From Owenia fusiformis (Eukaryota; Annelida; Polychaeta; Sabellida; Oweniidae): a stretch of 64,000 nt of DNA. The notes beneath the pieces were generated by a model. It had not been told where the DNA came from. It saw only the letters and a program-made list of their open reading frames with translations, and did no database searches. Within the stretch, counting starts at the first letter, position 1, and every line of letters starts with the position of its first letter. Of the stretch, positions 48,901 to 60,039 are shown one piece after another. The stretch lies in contig CAIIXF020000001.1 in the NCBI GenBank assembly GCA_903813345.2, forward strand, positions 51,229,885-51,293,884, given 5' to 3'. Made by a program: the position numbers and the translations under genes.

Positions 48901-50722
48901 CAATAGGCCTTCTTTGGCTTCACGTCTGAGCTTATATGTATTGTTCTTAAGTTGTTTTTCTAAATACTGCAATAACTTGTCCAGGAGGTATGGAGTCCCT
49001 ATGTGGAGTAACACTAAGCTAATTCTCCTCTGCAATGGAAAATATCACGATTTAGAGATCAAGATTTCTAGCATATAAAGCTCTTATTTGCTGTGATATT
49101 TATAAACAAGACACACTTTGACAAATGCATATTGCACTTTGTAATTTTCCCAGCATGCCAAAAACGCTGCTCTTGTTTCTTAAAAAAATCTTGAGTTGAA
49201 CAAGCGGTATTAATATTCTTCACCCGCCTACACTGCCAGACACACACACACACCCAGCAGCACAAGACAACAATCATCCTGCACTCTTTCAAAGTGTGAT
49301 GAATGTATTTTTAAGAAGAGAAACTTCAATACATATTTTCCTATGAGATATATTCTCCTGAACTTATACTTTTTCTGTTTTACATTCTAAGACATTGAGG
49401 ATATTGATCTGAATAATCCAATGCCAATATGGTAAAATTAGGATAATGATGGAAACACCTCCTTTTGATTGATATAACACACTTTACCAAAAATCAAACA
49501 AACAAGCACCTACCAAGGTTGATGGAATGGCTCGCTTTGTACTGTCTACTTGCACAATGTTAACATATTCTTCTCCCAGTGTTTGGAGACCTGCATATTG
49601 AAAAGTAATATATATGTTTATTTAATAAATAATTCAAAATTGTGGATGTATTGTATATATGATCCTGTTAAGGAGACACTAAAAATTCTCTGCACTTGTT
49701 ATTTATTTAGCCGAGTGAAAAGTTATAATTGTAAGAAATGTCAACTGATTGAAGCATGGTAAGGTTACCAGGGAGTGACTAAAGCCAATAACTCATTGCA
49801 AACCTGGCTTTAACATCAACAGTATTCCTTGATGTACAGTACCCTGTTTCAATAAGTTGTTTACTTTTAACATATGCAATAGAAATTTATCAGTTTTGAA
49901 TGTACTTTTAAATAAATACCTGTGACAGTTGTAAGACCAAAATATGTGAGATCTGCGATGACATCAAGTTCTTGGCGCCACTTGATCCACAAGCTTGAAC
50001 CTGAAATGGTTAATATCCAGTAGACATAATTCCATGAAAATAGCAGTCATTTTAGAAATAAAAGGTGGTGAAAAATTCGACCCTCCTTTCTGGAATATCT
50101 TTATTAATAATGAAATAATATTTTTATATCATTGTTTTGCATGCAGATGGAGTGCTCATTGTAAAAACAGTGCTGTACTCATATAACATAAACGACTATG
50201 ACTTTTAGATTTCAAGTTAAAGCATTCTACCTGTCTAAGCAAAATCAAAAAAAATCATTCATTGATCCACTTCATTCACGTTGAAGAGTTTAGCACATCA
50301 TGAATTAATCCCTGTCTGCCAAATAAAAGTCTTAAATAACCTGTTTAGGGCTCTCGCTAGGCTTTTATACTGTGGCACAGCGCAACAGTCTATTTAACTC
50401 TCACCAAAATCTATTGGCAAATCATGATTGTTTTCACAGTGTAAACTTGACAAAATACACAACAATAGCATGTCAAAAGGATAAAATATAACATAAATAT
50501 AATTTATCATGACTGAACTGTTATGCCAAAGATGTTTCCACCACACCTTGAATACATGTATTTCCTGTTGAGACCACAACAGTCAAATGACCTCTCAATT
50601 CACTTACCAAAAGCAGACTGAAATAAATCAGCAAGATTTGCTCTGAGATAGTGTGTGTAGTACTCATCCTTCTGATTGGATCGTATCACCTCTGGAGCAC
50701 CTGCCCTATGAAGCCTGGCCAT
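39993..50722 (-). CDS. PEX10: PEX10, peroxisomal RING E3 ubiquitin ligase
   Basis: Peroxisomal membrane protein that, with PEX2 and PEX12, ubiquitinates the import receptor PEX5 for recycling (family knowledge). Exons: 50722-50608, 50000-49920, 49590-49514, 49029-48784, 44967-44798, 42712-42571, 40067-39993. They join into 301 residues, against about 326 in human. Motifs: N-terminal [64 protein letters not shown], then hydrophobic segments, and a C3HC4 RING: Cys 246/249/261, His 263, Cys 266/269/280/283 ([20 protein letters not shown]). The ATG at 50722 gives an N-terminus aligned with human PEX10. The 3.8 kb intron between 44968 and 48783 contains another gene on the plus strand. Other introns hold transposons. 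Confidence 0.95.
41263..41671. mobile_element. Double-hairpin palindromic element, copy B
   Basis: Same layout as 25237-25628: hairpin 1 at 41263-41395 and hairpin 2 at 41404-41671. Hairpin 1 keeps a longer tip with GCACGAGAGAGCGAAGCGAA, which copy A has lost. Hairpin 2 has the three GGAGTATATCGT / ACGATATCCTCC palindromes. It lies in the last PEX10 intron. Confidence 0.85.
43165..43244. repeat. 80-bp hairpin
   Basis: CATAGGCCTGGGAACATGTA and TACATGTTCCCAGGCCTATG are exact complements around a loop of about 36 bp. PEX10 intron. Confidence 0.85.
44045..44689. mobile_element. Mariner-type remnant inserted in a 23-bp tandem repeat
   Basis: Ends CAAGGGTTGATCAAGAAGTT and its near complement CTTTTGATCGACCCTTG. 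The minus strand near 44415-44350 reads [16 protein letters not shown] followed by VDYFEGD, like the C-terminus of mariner transposases. The flanks are adjoining units of a TATAAATTGGATATGCCATA repeat, so the empty site can be read: the flanking dinucleotides are TG and TA, consistent with one mutated TA duplication. Intron of PEX10. Confidence 0.8.
45788..45795 (+). promoter_or_regulatory. TATA box of the nested Ly6-like gene
   Basis: TATATAAG lies 75 bp before the ATG, placing transcription start near 45818-45825 and leaving a 5' UTR of about 40 bp. A TATA box fits a highly and specifically expressed secreted protein. Confidence 0.65.
45863..48173 (+). CDS. Secreted Ly6-like, Cys-rich protein with His-rich tail
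   Basis: Exons: 45863-45923, 46522-46704, 47212-47388, 47692-47838, 48040-48173, giving 233 residues with every junction in phase 1. A signal peptide ([16 protein letters not shown]) is followed by a Ly6/uPAR-like three-finger region: CFDC, a spread of Cys, RGC, and FCKGDLCN, the usual closing motif. Next comes a Cys-dense module ([21 protein letters not shown]), then [15 protein letters not shown], which resembles the end of a peritrophin-type chitin-binding domain. The last 20 residues are mostly His with Pro, Ala and Tyr. No GPI signal or TM helix is seen, so it is probably secreted, perhaps to cuticle, mucus or mineral matrix; that role is inference. The whole gene lies in a PEX10 intron on the other strand. 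TATA box at 45788, poly(A) signal at 48227. Confidence 0.9.
46204..46437. repeat. Compound minisatellite in the first Ly6-gene intron
   Basis: Units of about 50 and 85 bp built from ACAATATTTTACATGTG and TACTATTTTTTACATGTGTA words. The 90-183 residue ORFs across it come from the repeat reading into the next exon. Confidence 0.8.
48227..48232 (+). promoter_or_regulatory. Poly(A) signal of the Ly6-like gene
   Basis: AATAAA 54 bp after the TAA stop, in a short 3' UTR. Confidence 0.8.
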
Positions 50723-51516
50723 CACAGTATACAAACTGTGAGGGTATAATCTAGAAGCATAGTATAGTTTGTATGTAAGGGTCAGAGAGTCTACTTCTAC
50801 TACGACGATTTACAAGATTTAGATGATACATAGAAATGTGTGGAATGTATTCTTGGTACTGAGATTCTGGGAACATAATGTGAAGAAATGTATATTGTAT
50901 TTAGGAAGTGAGATGGATATTTATGTATCTATAACCAACATTCGGGACATATAGCCGTATCAATTCCCAGCCTGTTCCACAAGATTAATATTAATGGATT
51001 TTTAATATTAATTTTAAAATGTTAAATATGAATTAATTTTTCGCAATGTTTTTGAAAGGTTAAAAGTTTTGAAGTTGAAGTAAGAACTTTTTGACTACAC
51101 TGTATTTCTAAAAAAGTTGCTTTTTGAAAGCTTCATCGTTTAAGTTTTGAAATCAATATTAAAAATCTGTTATTTAAAAAAAGTTGTAAAGAAATGTGTG
51201 TAGTCCTAAATCTAAATCACATTTTGCATCAATCAAGCCTAAAAACAGACAAATCACCTCAGAAATATCAAGGCTACTTATGATGGTCAAATGGGGCTAT
51301 TTTTTATCATTCCAGTTCAGAGTTACCACAATTTTTTGTAACAATGTTTCTAAAATTTACTAATAACCATTATGCAGTAAATTAACTAAAGTAATCAAAG
51401 GTATTCCATAAATTAAGTGATGATGATGGACCTGAAATCAGTGCGTCTCTAAAGACATACATTTAGGCAGACATACATACATACTCCTTTTGGGAAAAGT
51501 GGCTGAAGGACCACAG
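50723..51516. other. PEX10 upstream region
   Basis: Probably holds the PEX10 promoter on the minus strand; no TATA box stands out. AT-rich with TTAATATTAAT runs near 50985-51050. No gene was recognised. Confidence 0.4.
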
Positions 51517-51965
51517 CAGGCCTGTCAACTTGGGAACACCTAACATGAGTGACTTGGAAATGTTAAAAACACCTCCCCTCAAAATGTGGACACCTTGGTC
51601 CAAATCTGGACACCTTGATCCAAATTTTGAACACCTTGGTTTAAATTTTATTACATCTTGCCAAATTTTGTACACCTCAAATGGGGGGGTAGGTACGAAA
51701 AATTTCGAACGGAATGCGTGACATATACATAATTCGCGTGAAAAGTCCGAACGAAATGCGGACATTTTTTTCCAGCGTTCGTATTTTTGCTGTGTAGACG
51801 ATCTTTTTTAGAAATTTTTCTACAGAAATATTTTTGCTTGACAATTACCAGGTAAAATGCGTATTTGCGTGACATTTTCTGTCACGCAAAAATAACTGGC
51901 GTGACTTCAAATTCTTCAGCAAATGCGTGACAAATACGCAAATTGCGGGACAGTTGACAGGCCTG
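51517..51965 (-). mobile_element. CAGGCCTGTCAACT transposon, inverted copy
   Basis: The 449-bp element is in reverse orientation to 19701-20212 and closely similar. CCACAG flanks it at 51511-51516 and 51966-51971. The homopolymer that has 31 C in the other copy has only seven G here (about 51684). The 19-bp tandem end (CAAATCTGGACACCTTG) is present. Confidence 0.85.
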
Positions 51966-51971
51966 CCACAG

Positions 51972-54811
51972 TGCAATAACATGTACAGTGCAATATTATG
52001 TAGAAAAAATAAATTAGTTTGAGGTGCAGTAAAAACCTATGGCCACTTGTAATATAGGAAGTTCAAGTCGATTATTTTTTGTAAAGAGCATCTCAGAGAA
52101 GTATCACGAAAACAAAAGGTTACACATTTCATTAGCCATTAGTCAGACCACCAGCAAGCCTACAATACAAAGATTTTGTATCATTAAAACTGCACTTTGG
52201 TTCTTTGGTTTTGAATGCTTTTTTTGTGATTGACATGGCACATAAAACATGATCGGATAGTAGTTTAGTATCATCACATTGAAATTGAGTTTATGCCATT
52301 ATTGTATTTAGATGACAATGGATTTTTTATTCTTTATTGTGATATCGAGCTTATAACACTTCTTGAGATAAAATAATATTTATGCTTGGGCGATAATAGA
52401 GATATATATTTCTAAAACATTATCAACGACGTAATTCATGGCAATAACACATGAAAATAGTAGATCAAATGTATCAATTCGCTATTCATTATAATGATGT
52501 AAATTATCTATGAGTATTTGTCTGATATACGCGATATACTTACTTTTAATGAAGATTATTCTTTTTCAATTTTTTGGGAAAGTAAACTACGACGGCTTTT
52601 AAACAGTCACGAAATTAAAAAGCAGCGCTAGCTAAGTTGCACAGATGGTGGGGCGTTCTCCATAATACAACAGATACTTGAAATACCATTAGATATGGAG
52701 AACTTCCAGTGTACAGTTGATACCTCCAACGTTTGCTTCTAAGATAAACTATCAGAGAATCATTCTGCAATTCTATAAATACGAAACACAACTGAAACCA
52801 ACACTGACTGAGACAAAACTTTTGTAACTACTTTTAGAGGCATTTTCTAGTTTCTCCACATTCCCATAAAAATACCCTTTTGCTTAAAATTAATTGTTTA
52901 CTCTTCAATATTTTCAGAGCTTCATCTATACTTTGATTGCAGTTTTGTATGTTCAGAAATGATTAGAAACTTTGAGCAATTTAAAAATGGCCCCTTTTCC
53001 TAAAAGCACTCTCTCGAAAAAGGCTAATTTTAATGGCCTTTTTGACATTTGAAGATCTTTTCTCTACTATGGATTCCCATTAAAGAATAAATAACAGAAA
53101 AATGTTAGAACTAGAATATCCTCTTTGGCCTCTGAAGTTTTTCTTCTTTTCATTTTCTTCTTTTATTTTTGGATTCTGTGATGCCCCTGCATTGCACTTT
53201 TAGACTCTTCAATTTCTATGTCACATTTCTGATGTTTCCTGACGTCACATTTCTGATGTTTCTGACATGTAAGTCAATTTCTCACATATTGACATATTGA
53301 ATGTTTAAAATGAGTTATCAAAACAAAATATAAAAACAAATACATGGTATAATATTTTCAATATTTATTGCACTTTATTGACATTTTCATACATTTGTGC
53401 AAAATCTTAAAATGTGTGTCAAATTATGTTGATTTTAAAATTATGACAGATTCAACACTTTCTAGAATATTAGAAACTTATTGTATCTGATTGGTTGACC
53501 TTTCTCATCATACAGTAAAACATGTGCATGTAGAACACTTTTGGTAATTCAAAATAATATCCCACTTTAGACTGGAAGGTGTTCCACTTACAGAGGTTCA
53601 TTCTACATTAGGTTTATAAGTAACATGACTTTAAAAAGTGTTCGACTTATGGAGGTGTTCGACTTGCTGAGGTGTTCCATTTCACAGATTTCACTGTATT
53701 ACATTTGAGAAACTGTTTAGTCCATTGATTCATTTATCCAAAGGGACAGCAGTTGTAATTATGATTCTAAGTAACCCAAAATGTTTCTTATTCATAATGA
53801 TCTGTAAATTGCCCCATCAACAGACTTTGGTAGAGGTATCCACTTATAAGCAGCATGACAATCTCCAATTCTATTTTACTACTCAAACATTTTTCAATTC
53901 AAGAAAACGATTAATCCATTTTATACAAAAGTGATTTCTATAACCTTTCATATTTTAACAAAAATGATGTTTTAACCAAACTAAACTAATAAAAATAGGG
54001 AAAATTAAGGATCAGGATTACAGATAATGGCCTTTTAACATCTTAATGAATCAACAAGCTGTGTATGTTCATTTTTACTACTTGTGTTTTACACAACACA
54101 AGTGGAATACCAAGATAAACAAGATTTCTTTTTTAAAAGTTACTCAGTATGTAAAATACAATTACATTTCATGTAGGGTGAAATATGTGATTCAATACAT
54201 CTTAATACATGTACATTTACATTGAACATGGAAGCTGCCCTGAAAGCAGTTTTAATACATCATATATACCATATATCAGATCAGGAGTATGTTCACATTT
54301 ATATGAAATATAACATTTTCATTTTTTTGTAACATCCCATAAAACCCTTTATTGAACAAAGCAGTGTGTTAATTGAATATGTGACGTGTGAATTACAACA
54401 TAACGTCTGTCAAAGTTTCTCATGATCAATGCCTTTTAAAACTGACGTTATCCCAATATGTGACGAATATCCCAAGTACAAGGCGACACTAAAAACAGAA
54501 CCCACAAGCCTTTGAGTAAAGGGTTAGGTTCTGAATTTTTGGGTTACCCTGTATTTTATACTGACTGGCATTGATGTCAACAAGAAAGCATTTCTACAAA
54601 AATTCATCAAAATGTATTCAAGTCTCCAATTTTTGCATGTCCATTCAAACTGGCAAAAGTACTTGTACCAAACTACAAGTGATTCAACAACTTGACCTAA
54701 AACTATTGTTAATGCTTTTAGTATGTTAAAGCTAAAATGTCCATGTTTGAGCCTGCAGTTTCATACAATGTGAAGTTTTTGTAGTTACTATTGCTTCTGT
54801 TAATTGTCTAA
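51972..54811. other. Intergenic region between PEX10 and RICTOR
   Basis: AT-rich. Contains a tandem duplication of TCACATTTCTGATGTTTC (53219-53266), a CAGTGAAACCTGT-family MITE (53511-53698), and presumably the RICTOR 3' UTR below 54812. No other gene was recognised; the ORFs at 52039 and 53725 show no domain. Confidence 0.45.
53511..53698. mobile_element. CAGTGAAACCTGT-family MITE, copy 3
   Basis: Ends TACAGTAAAACATGTG and CAGATTTCACTGTA. Interior words AAGGTGTTCCACTTA and GAGGTGTTCGACTTG recall copies 1 and 2. Confidence 0.65.
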
Positions 54812-57800
54812 TTATGCTGTGGATGTTGAATTAGGGTTGTTTGTGTTGACTTTCTGTAACATAGTTGAAGCTTCCTCAAAAAGCTGAAATAAATGAGAAC
54901 AGAATTTAAGTTTGAATGCACCAACCATATGTCCATGGCCTAACAGGAGTTCATTAAAACATAAATTACCAAGTACTCTCTATCCAATCAAAAAGTACAT
55001 GTAAAAAGCATCAAAAGATGAATGGTAGGAACTAAAAAACTATATCGTTCATATATAAGAGCATAATAATGCCAATTAAGTCAAAATAACACTGTAACTA
55101 AAGGAAACACAAATAGGATCGAATGGTCTTTTAGAACAATACTCAAAATAATTGTGGCTGGAACAAAGTATGGGGTACCTTATCAAAACAAAATGGATAG
55201 CCCAGGATTTTCCTGGAATTTTAATTACAAGATTTATGTGCTGCCTACCCCCATGCCTACACACACGCACTGACGTATGTCCATCCACTCAAGACAACAA
55301 CAACATAGCACCATAAAGTGTCATAAAAAGAATCCATATGCAATATACAATGTACATATAACTTGGTTTAACTAACCTCATCCATTGGGATATCCTGAAA
55401 GAGTTCTTGAATGAATCTCCTTGCATTGAGCCTGTAGATGTAGTTGGCCAGTATGTAGCACACCTCAGAGTAGAGGCACACATCCTGGAATGACTTGGGG
55501 AATTTCTGCTTTAATCTAGTAAAATAGAGGACATCACATTTAGTTTCAAAAGAATTTATGTGAACATAGATGTAGAGGTATGATTTTGATGTCAATATTC
55601 AATGTGATTCACATTGCTTACATATTGCAATAAAATATTGCATGTATTATTTTTCACATTTAGTTTCACAAGAATCCATGTGAATATAGATGTACAGGTA
55701 TTATGTATTTAATGTAAACATCAGTATCTCATACTTGAGTGGGTTTGGGGTAGATATCACCTGGGAATATATATCGTATCTGAGGAGCGGGCAGGATATA
55801 TTGTATATGTCCCGCTCCAGGCCAAATGCGGGCAGATATAATATATCCATCCCGCTCCCGGGAATTTTTCAAAAGTTTAAAAAAGTTTAAATATCAAAAG
55901 TTTTAATTTTTTAATTTTAAAATTTAATTTTTTAAGTTTAAATGTTACAATTTCATTGTATTGAACAAAAAGAATATTACGAAAATGTTCAATATAAATG
56001 TCTTGTCATTTGAAAAAGGTGGAAAAGGTTATATCTACCCTAAACCCACTCAAGTATGAGATACACCAGTTATGCACGGTCGGTTTGGATACATGGAATA
56101 TCCCTTGGGATATACAATACATCTTCCCTCGGTCTCTTCGGTCCCTCGGGAAGATATATTGTATATCCCTCGGGATATTCCCTGTATCTAAAACCTCCCA
56201 GTGCATAACCCCTATATATCCAATGTGATTCACATTGCATACAAATTGCAATAAAATATTGCATGTATTATTTTTTTCACATCTAGTTTCACAAGAATCT
56301 ATGTGAATGTAGATATGCAGGTATTATGTATTTAATGTAAACATCAATATCCAATGTGTTTCACATTGCATACAAATTGCAAAAACATGATATTAAATCT
56401 ATTGCCTAACCCATTGTAGGGTCAAGGATTTCATAGAATTGTATTTTATATTTGAGATAGTAATTCAAAAGTGAAACTAGTAGAGGGAGAGGCCAAATAT
56501 ACATCATCAATATCATCTTTATTTAACCTTGATATGAGATAAAAACCAAAGTTTTGTATCAAAACATTGAGCATTGAGTTAGTTGGCAACAATATCACTT
56601 GGGTTTAAAATACAAGGAGTCTGAATCTTTATTGAATTAGTCTCATAAAACATTTATACTCTAACATGGCCTCTAAATATATTAATGAAATAATCTATTG
56701 ACTTACGATAATAGTCCCTGCTCAGAGCTCTTTGTCCCTACTGAGCTACTCAGAATGATAATGAGCCTGAGAATCTCTTTTCTGATCAGAACACGACCAC
56801 CAAAGCTATCCTCAGTCATCTGTTTGGTATCTTAAAGGTCAAAGAAGACAATGATTAATATCAAATTAATGTCATTTATATTTACCCAGCATGCCTAAAA
56901 CTTAATCAGATCTTGGTACTAGTCTGCTCTTGCATTTGTCACAAGTTGAACATGTGAGCAATTTTTGCGGAATTATGATAACATGTGGTGCCTGCCTGCC
57001 TGTTCAGATAGACAGACAGATGCACATAAACCCATCAGCACATGACAACTAAAAGTGCAATTAGTGGATGGATGGATGTTGTCATTTTCATTGAATTATA
57101 AAGCAATATTTGATCAATTTTGAGTTTAGACTTATAGACATATGGATGTTGTCAGTTTCATGGAATTATGAAGCAATATTTGATCAATTTTGAGTTTACA
57201 ATTATTATCTAATAAATCAATTCCATCATTATTTAAAATATGAGATCATGGTGATACTCACTAGAATCTATACTTGTGTTACTAGTGTAACTGCTGGTTA
57301 TATCACCGCTGTCAGACCTAGGTTTGCTGGTATATGGACTACCTCCTCTGCTACCTCCTCTGCTGCCTGCCCTACTGCCTGCTCTAGACCGCTGTCCTTC
57401 ATATTCCATACCGACTAAGAAAAAAAATAAAGTTTCAAGTATTAAAGTCAAATATGAACATGATGGAATATAAATGACTGCCAAAGATACACGTTCCAAC
57501 AGAGCTGTTCACTGTTCTCTTCTGGAGTTCTCTTTAATGTGCATTAGATTCTCCTTTCAGCCATCAAGATAAAGAAATGTCCAAAGCAGTAAAAACAGTT
57601 TCATTTTTCATGATTCAAAAAGTGCTCAATTTAAAAATCTTCCATTTTCAAATGGGACCGGGTATGAAAAATATCTAATTACTCGCTGGGTACAAAAAAA
57701 TCAACTAGACAACAGCAACACAAAAGCGTAGCAAATCCCATCGAACAGCCATGGCTGGCATTTTTACAAACAAAGTATATAGCAAAAAATGGCAGCCATT

Positions 57801-59424
57801 TTTCAAAATGGCCACCTTCTACCAAAACTGTCATTAGACAGTGTGCCATCCATGCTTATAGTATTCACAAACCAAATATGAACAAAAAAGCTCCACTACT
57901 TTTCGAATTACAGCAAAAATTGTGAAATAACGAGTAAAGGCCGCCATTTTTCAAGATGGCTGCAATGTGCTTCTTTAATATCTAAATTTCTTACAATAGT
58001 AGGATACACGATATATTCAAATTGTGTAAACTATTCAAACAATTTTGATAAATACAAAGAAACAAGTTTCTTTTCTCTGATTGTGTGTAAATTAACATTT
58101 TTTATTGAAAGTTTAAATATTTCAAAGAACAACAGAATATTAAGGTTAAAAGAAAGACTAAAATGTTTTACTGAAAAATTACAAAACCCAAATGTATAAG
58201 GATATGTGTACTTTATCTAAAATATTTTTGATTTACATACATCCATATATATAAATATTGTACATTGATATATCACATATTTTTGTAAATTGTAATCCAT
58301 GCCTTGTAAATATGTTTATGAAATAAAATCTACATTTCTAGCTTTATAAATGTCCTACATAATTTTTTTACATTTAAAACATATTGCTATTACAGTTTTA
58401 CATATTGCACCTAAATTACTGTAAAATCTGCACTAAAATGGCTGCCATTTTTAAATGAGTGGCCATTTTGAAAATCGGCTTTCAAGCAGAACTTCCACTA
58501 TGTGTACAAAATATGAACAATATCGGGCCAACGGTATTTGAGTTATTGCCTGGACGGACAGATGGACAGACGGACGGAGGCATTCCCTATATCCCTCCGA
58601 ATTTGTACGATGGGATAATTACTCAAATAGATGCAAGTCAATATCTAGTAATTACTCAGCTAAGTATTGCATGTATTTAATGTATTTTCAACTGGGTGAA
58701 AGGTAATATTCAATTTCTCAATCGAGTGCGTTAAGCTTCAATGCTGGAAAAATCACTGCACTTACTAAATGGCTCTTCCATGATTTCAACAAGGCTCACT
58801 GAGGTATCTGTGACTACCTTCTTGACACCTTTGGAACAGCCTATACATGTCTTATCATTGTGGTATTCAAGGCCATCATCCACCTGAGATGCACTACGTC
58901 TGAAGAACCCTACTCCTCCATCTGTAGCTGCAAGCATATAAAGAAGTTGTGAATGGTTTTAGATACAGGGTTTATCCCAAGAGAAATATGTGTTTTTATT
59001 TGCAATTTTGATTTTAAAAATGAAGGAGCAGGTTAGGGATGGACCCTAGGTCAAAGTGCCAGGGAAAAAGTACTAAGCTTAATAACAATAACAAAAAAAT
59101 TGAGCTTAATACTACTTTTCCCTTACCCTATGCCAAATGTATATTTTCTACCTTGAACCTCAGTAGTTATGGGATAAGTAGTACAGTAGTACTATAAAAC
59201 ATTACTTGTAAGCATAAACATTTTATTTTTGTCACTGTCTCAATACAATCAATATTTTCCAGTTAACTCCGTGTAATAATATAAAAATATAAAAGTTCAT
59301 GATTACTATCCTTTGCTGATAACATCAACTCACCTGATGCTGATTTTGGTGTGGTTGGGTCAACATTAGTTTCCTCTTTATCTACAGCTACTGCAGGACA
59401 CCTGGGGTCTTCACCTTCTGTTAC
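54812..59424 (-). CDS. RICTOR: RICTOR (mTORC2 subunit), C-terminal six exons
   Basis: Scaffold subunit of mTOR complex 2, which phosphorylates AKT, SGK and PKC (family knowledge). Exons: 59424-59334, 58927-58766, 57414-57262, 56830-56707, 55515-55377, 54883-54812. Phases agree and give 246 residues before TAA. The first three exons are low-complexity: Ser/Thr/Pro, then FFRRSAS, CIGCSKG, and a Ser/Gly/Arg stretch (SRAGSRAGSRGGSRGG) that in vertebrates is a regulatory phosphorylation region. The last three match the conserved RICTOR end: EILRLIIILSSSVGTKSSE, LKQKFPKSFQDVCLYSEVCY, and RRFIQELFQDIPMDELFEEA. The human end is similar, with SSSV-TK, CLYSEV and RRFIQELFQDV as I recall it. The many exons for the remaining 1,400-odd residues must lie beyond 59424, mostly outside the window. 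Confidence 0.85.
55725..56063. mobile_element. Palindromic MITE 1 in RICTOR intron
   Basis: TATCTCATACTTGAGTGGGT pairs exactly with ACCCACTCAAGTATGAGATA. Internal palindromes include GATATATTGTATATG and CCCGCTCC / GGAGCGGG. Non-coding. Confidence 0.85.
56067..56211. mobile_element. Palindromic MITE 2, adjacent to MITE 1
   Basis: GTTATGCACGGTCGGTTT pairs with AAACCTCCCAGTGCATAAC. Inner arms GGAATATCCCTTGGGATATA and TATATCCCTCGGGATATTCC continue the hairpin, with a CTCGGTCTCTTCGG loop. Only a few bases separate it from MITE 1. Confidence 0.8.
57069..57200. repeat. 73-bp tandem duplication
   Basis: Two units sharing GGATGTTGTCATTTTCATTG and AAGCAATATTTGATCAATTTTGAGTTTA-type sequence (split here: GCAATATTTGATCAATTT). 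RICTOR intron, just before the 57262-57414 exon. Confidence 0.85.
57711..58618. repeat. Interspersed repeat related to 38953-39855
   Basis: Opens with GCAACACAAAAGCGTAGCAA and closes with GGACGGACAGATGGACAGAC and CCTATATCCCTCCGAATTTG. Contains several AAAATGGCAGCCATTTTT-type palindromes. RICTOR intron. Confidence 0.7.
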
Positions 59425-60039
59425 CTATAGACAATAAACACAATTAATTGTTTTTCATTGTTATGAGTCTGGGTGCTGGATGACTAATAATAGAACCACT
59501 CTCTGGACTACTCTCCTTATAGAGAATTATGCCTACGCTGAAGTATACACTTTAGGATAGGTGTGGAACTTGATATATCTCCTAAATCATAGACTAGAAT
59601 ATGCCTACAATAGTATATGCCTACAATAGTAGGACTATAGGGACATAATATTTGTCTCTCTAATCTTTAATACAGTTACTGTTGACACTTTATGGACATT
59701 GAACCCCTCTCTTCAAATTCGAGTGGTAAAATAGATGGCAGTGGGGCTGGACCATGTATACATTTTTATACTTTTTTACAATGTAATGTTTTTATTACAG
59801 TTTAACAGTAATGACTTACAAAATGATTAAATGAAGAACCATATATTAAAAACTTTTGATTGAATTTTTCAATTTTAATCTGTTTTAATAGAGTGAAATA
59901 CAGAGTATGTCCCACATGGTCAAAAAATAAAGGTATGTCCCATTATTGCATCATTTAGACAAAGTGACACAGATTTTCAAACAATTGGCAAGTAATTTTC
60001 AATTTTTCAAAAGGATGCAGCCCCATTTGCTCTAATGCT

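Larger units (their letters stand above)
55593..56390. repeat. Minisatellite of about 132 bp, split by two MITEs
   Basis: Units sharing CAATGTGATTCACATTGC, GCAATAAAATATTGCATGTA and TTAATGTAAACATCAGTAT occur at 55593-55724 and 56218-56349. Partial units lie on each side (from about 55530 and to 56390). The two palindromic elements at 55725-56211 sit between the two full units. RICTOR intron. Confidence 0.75.
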
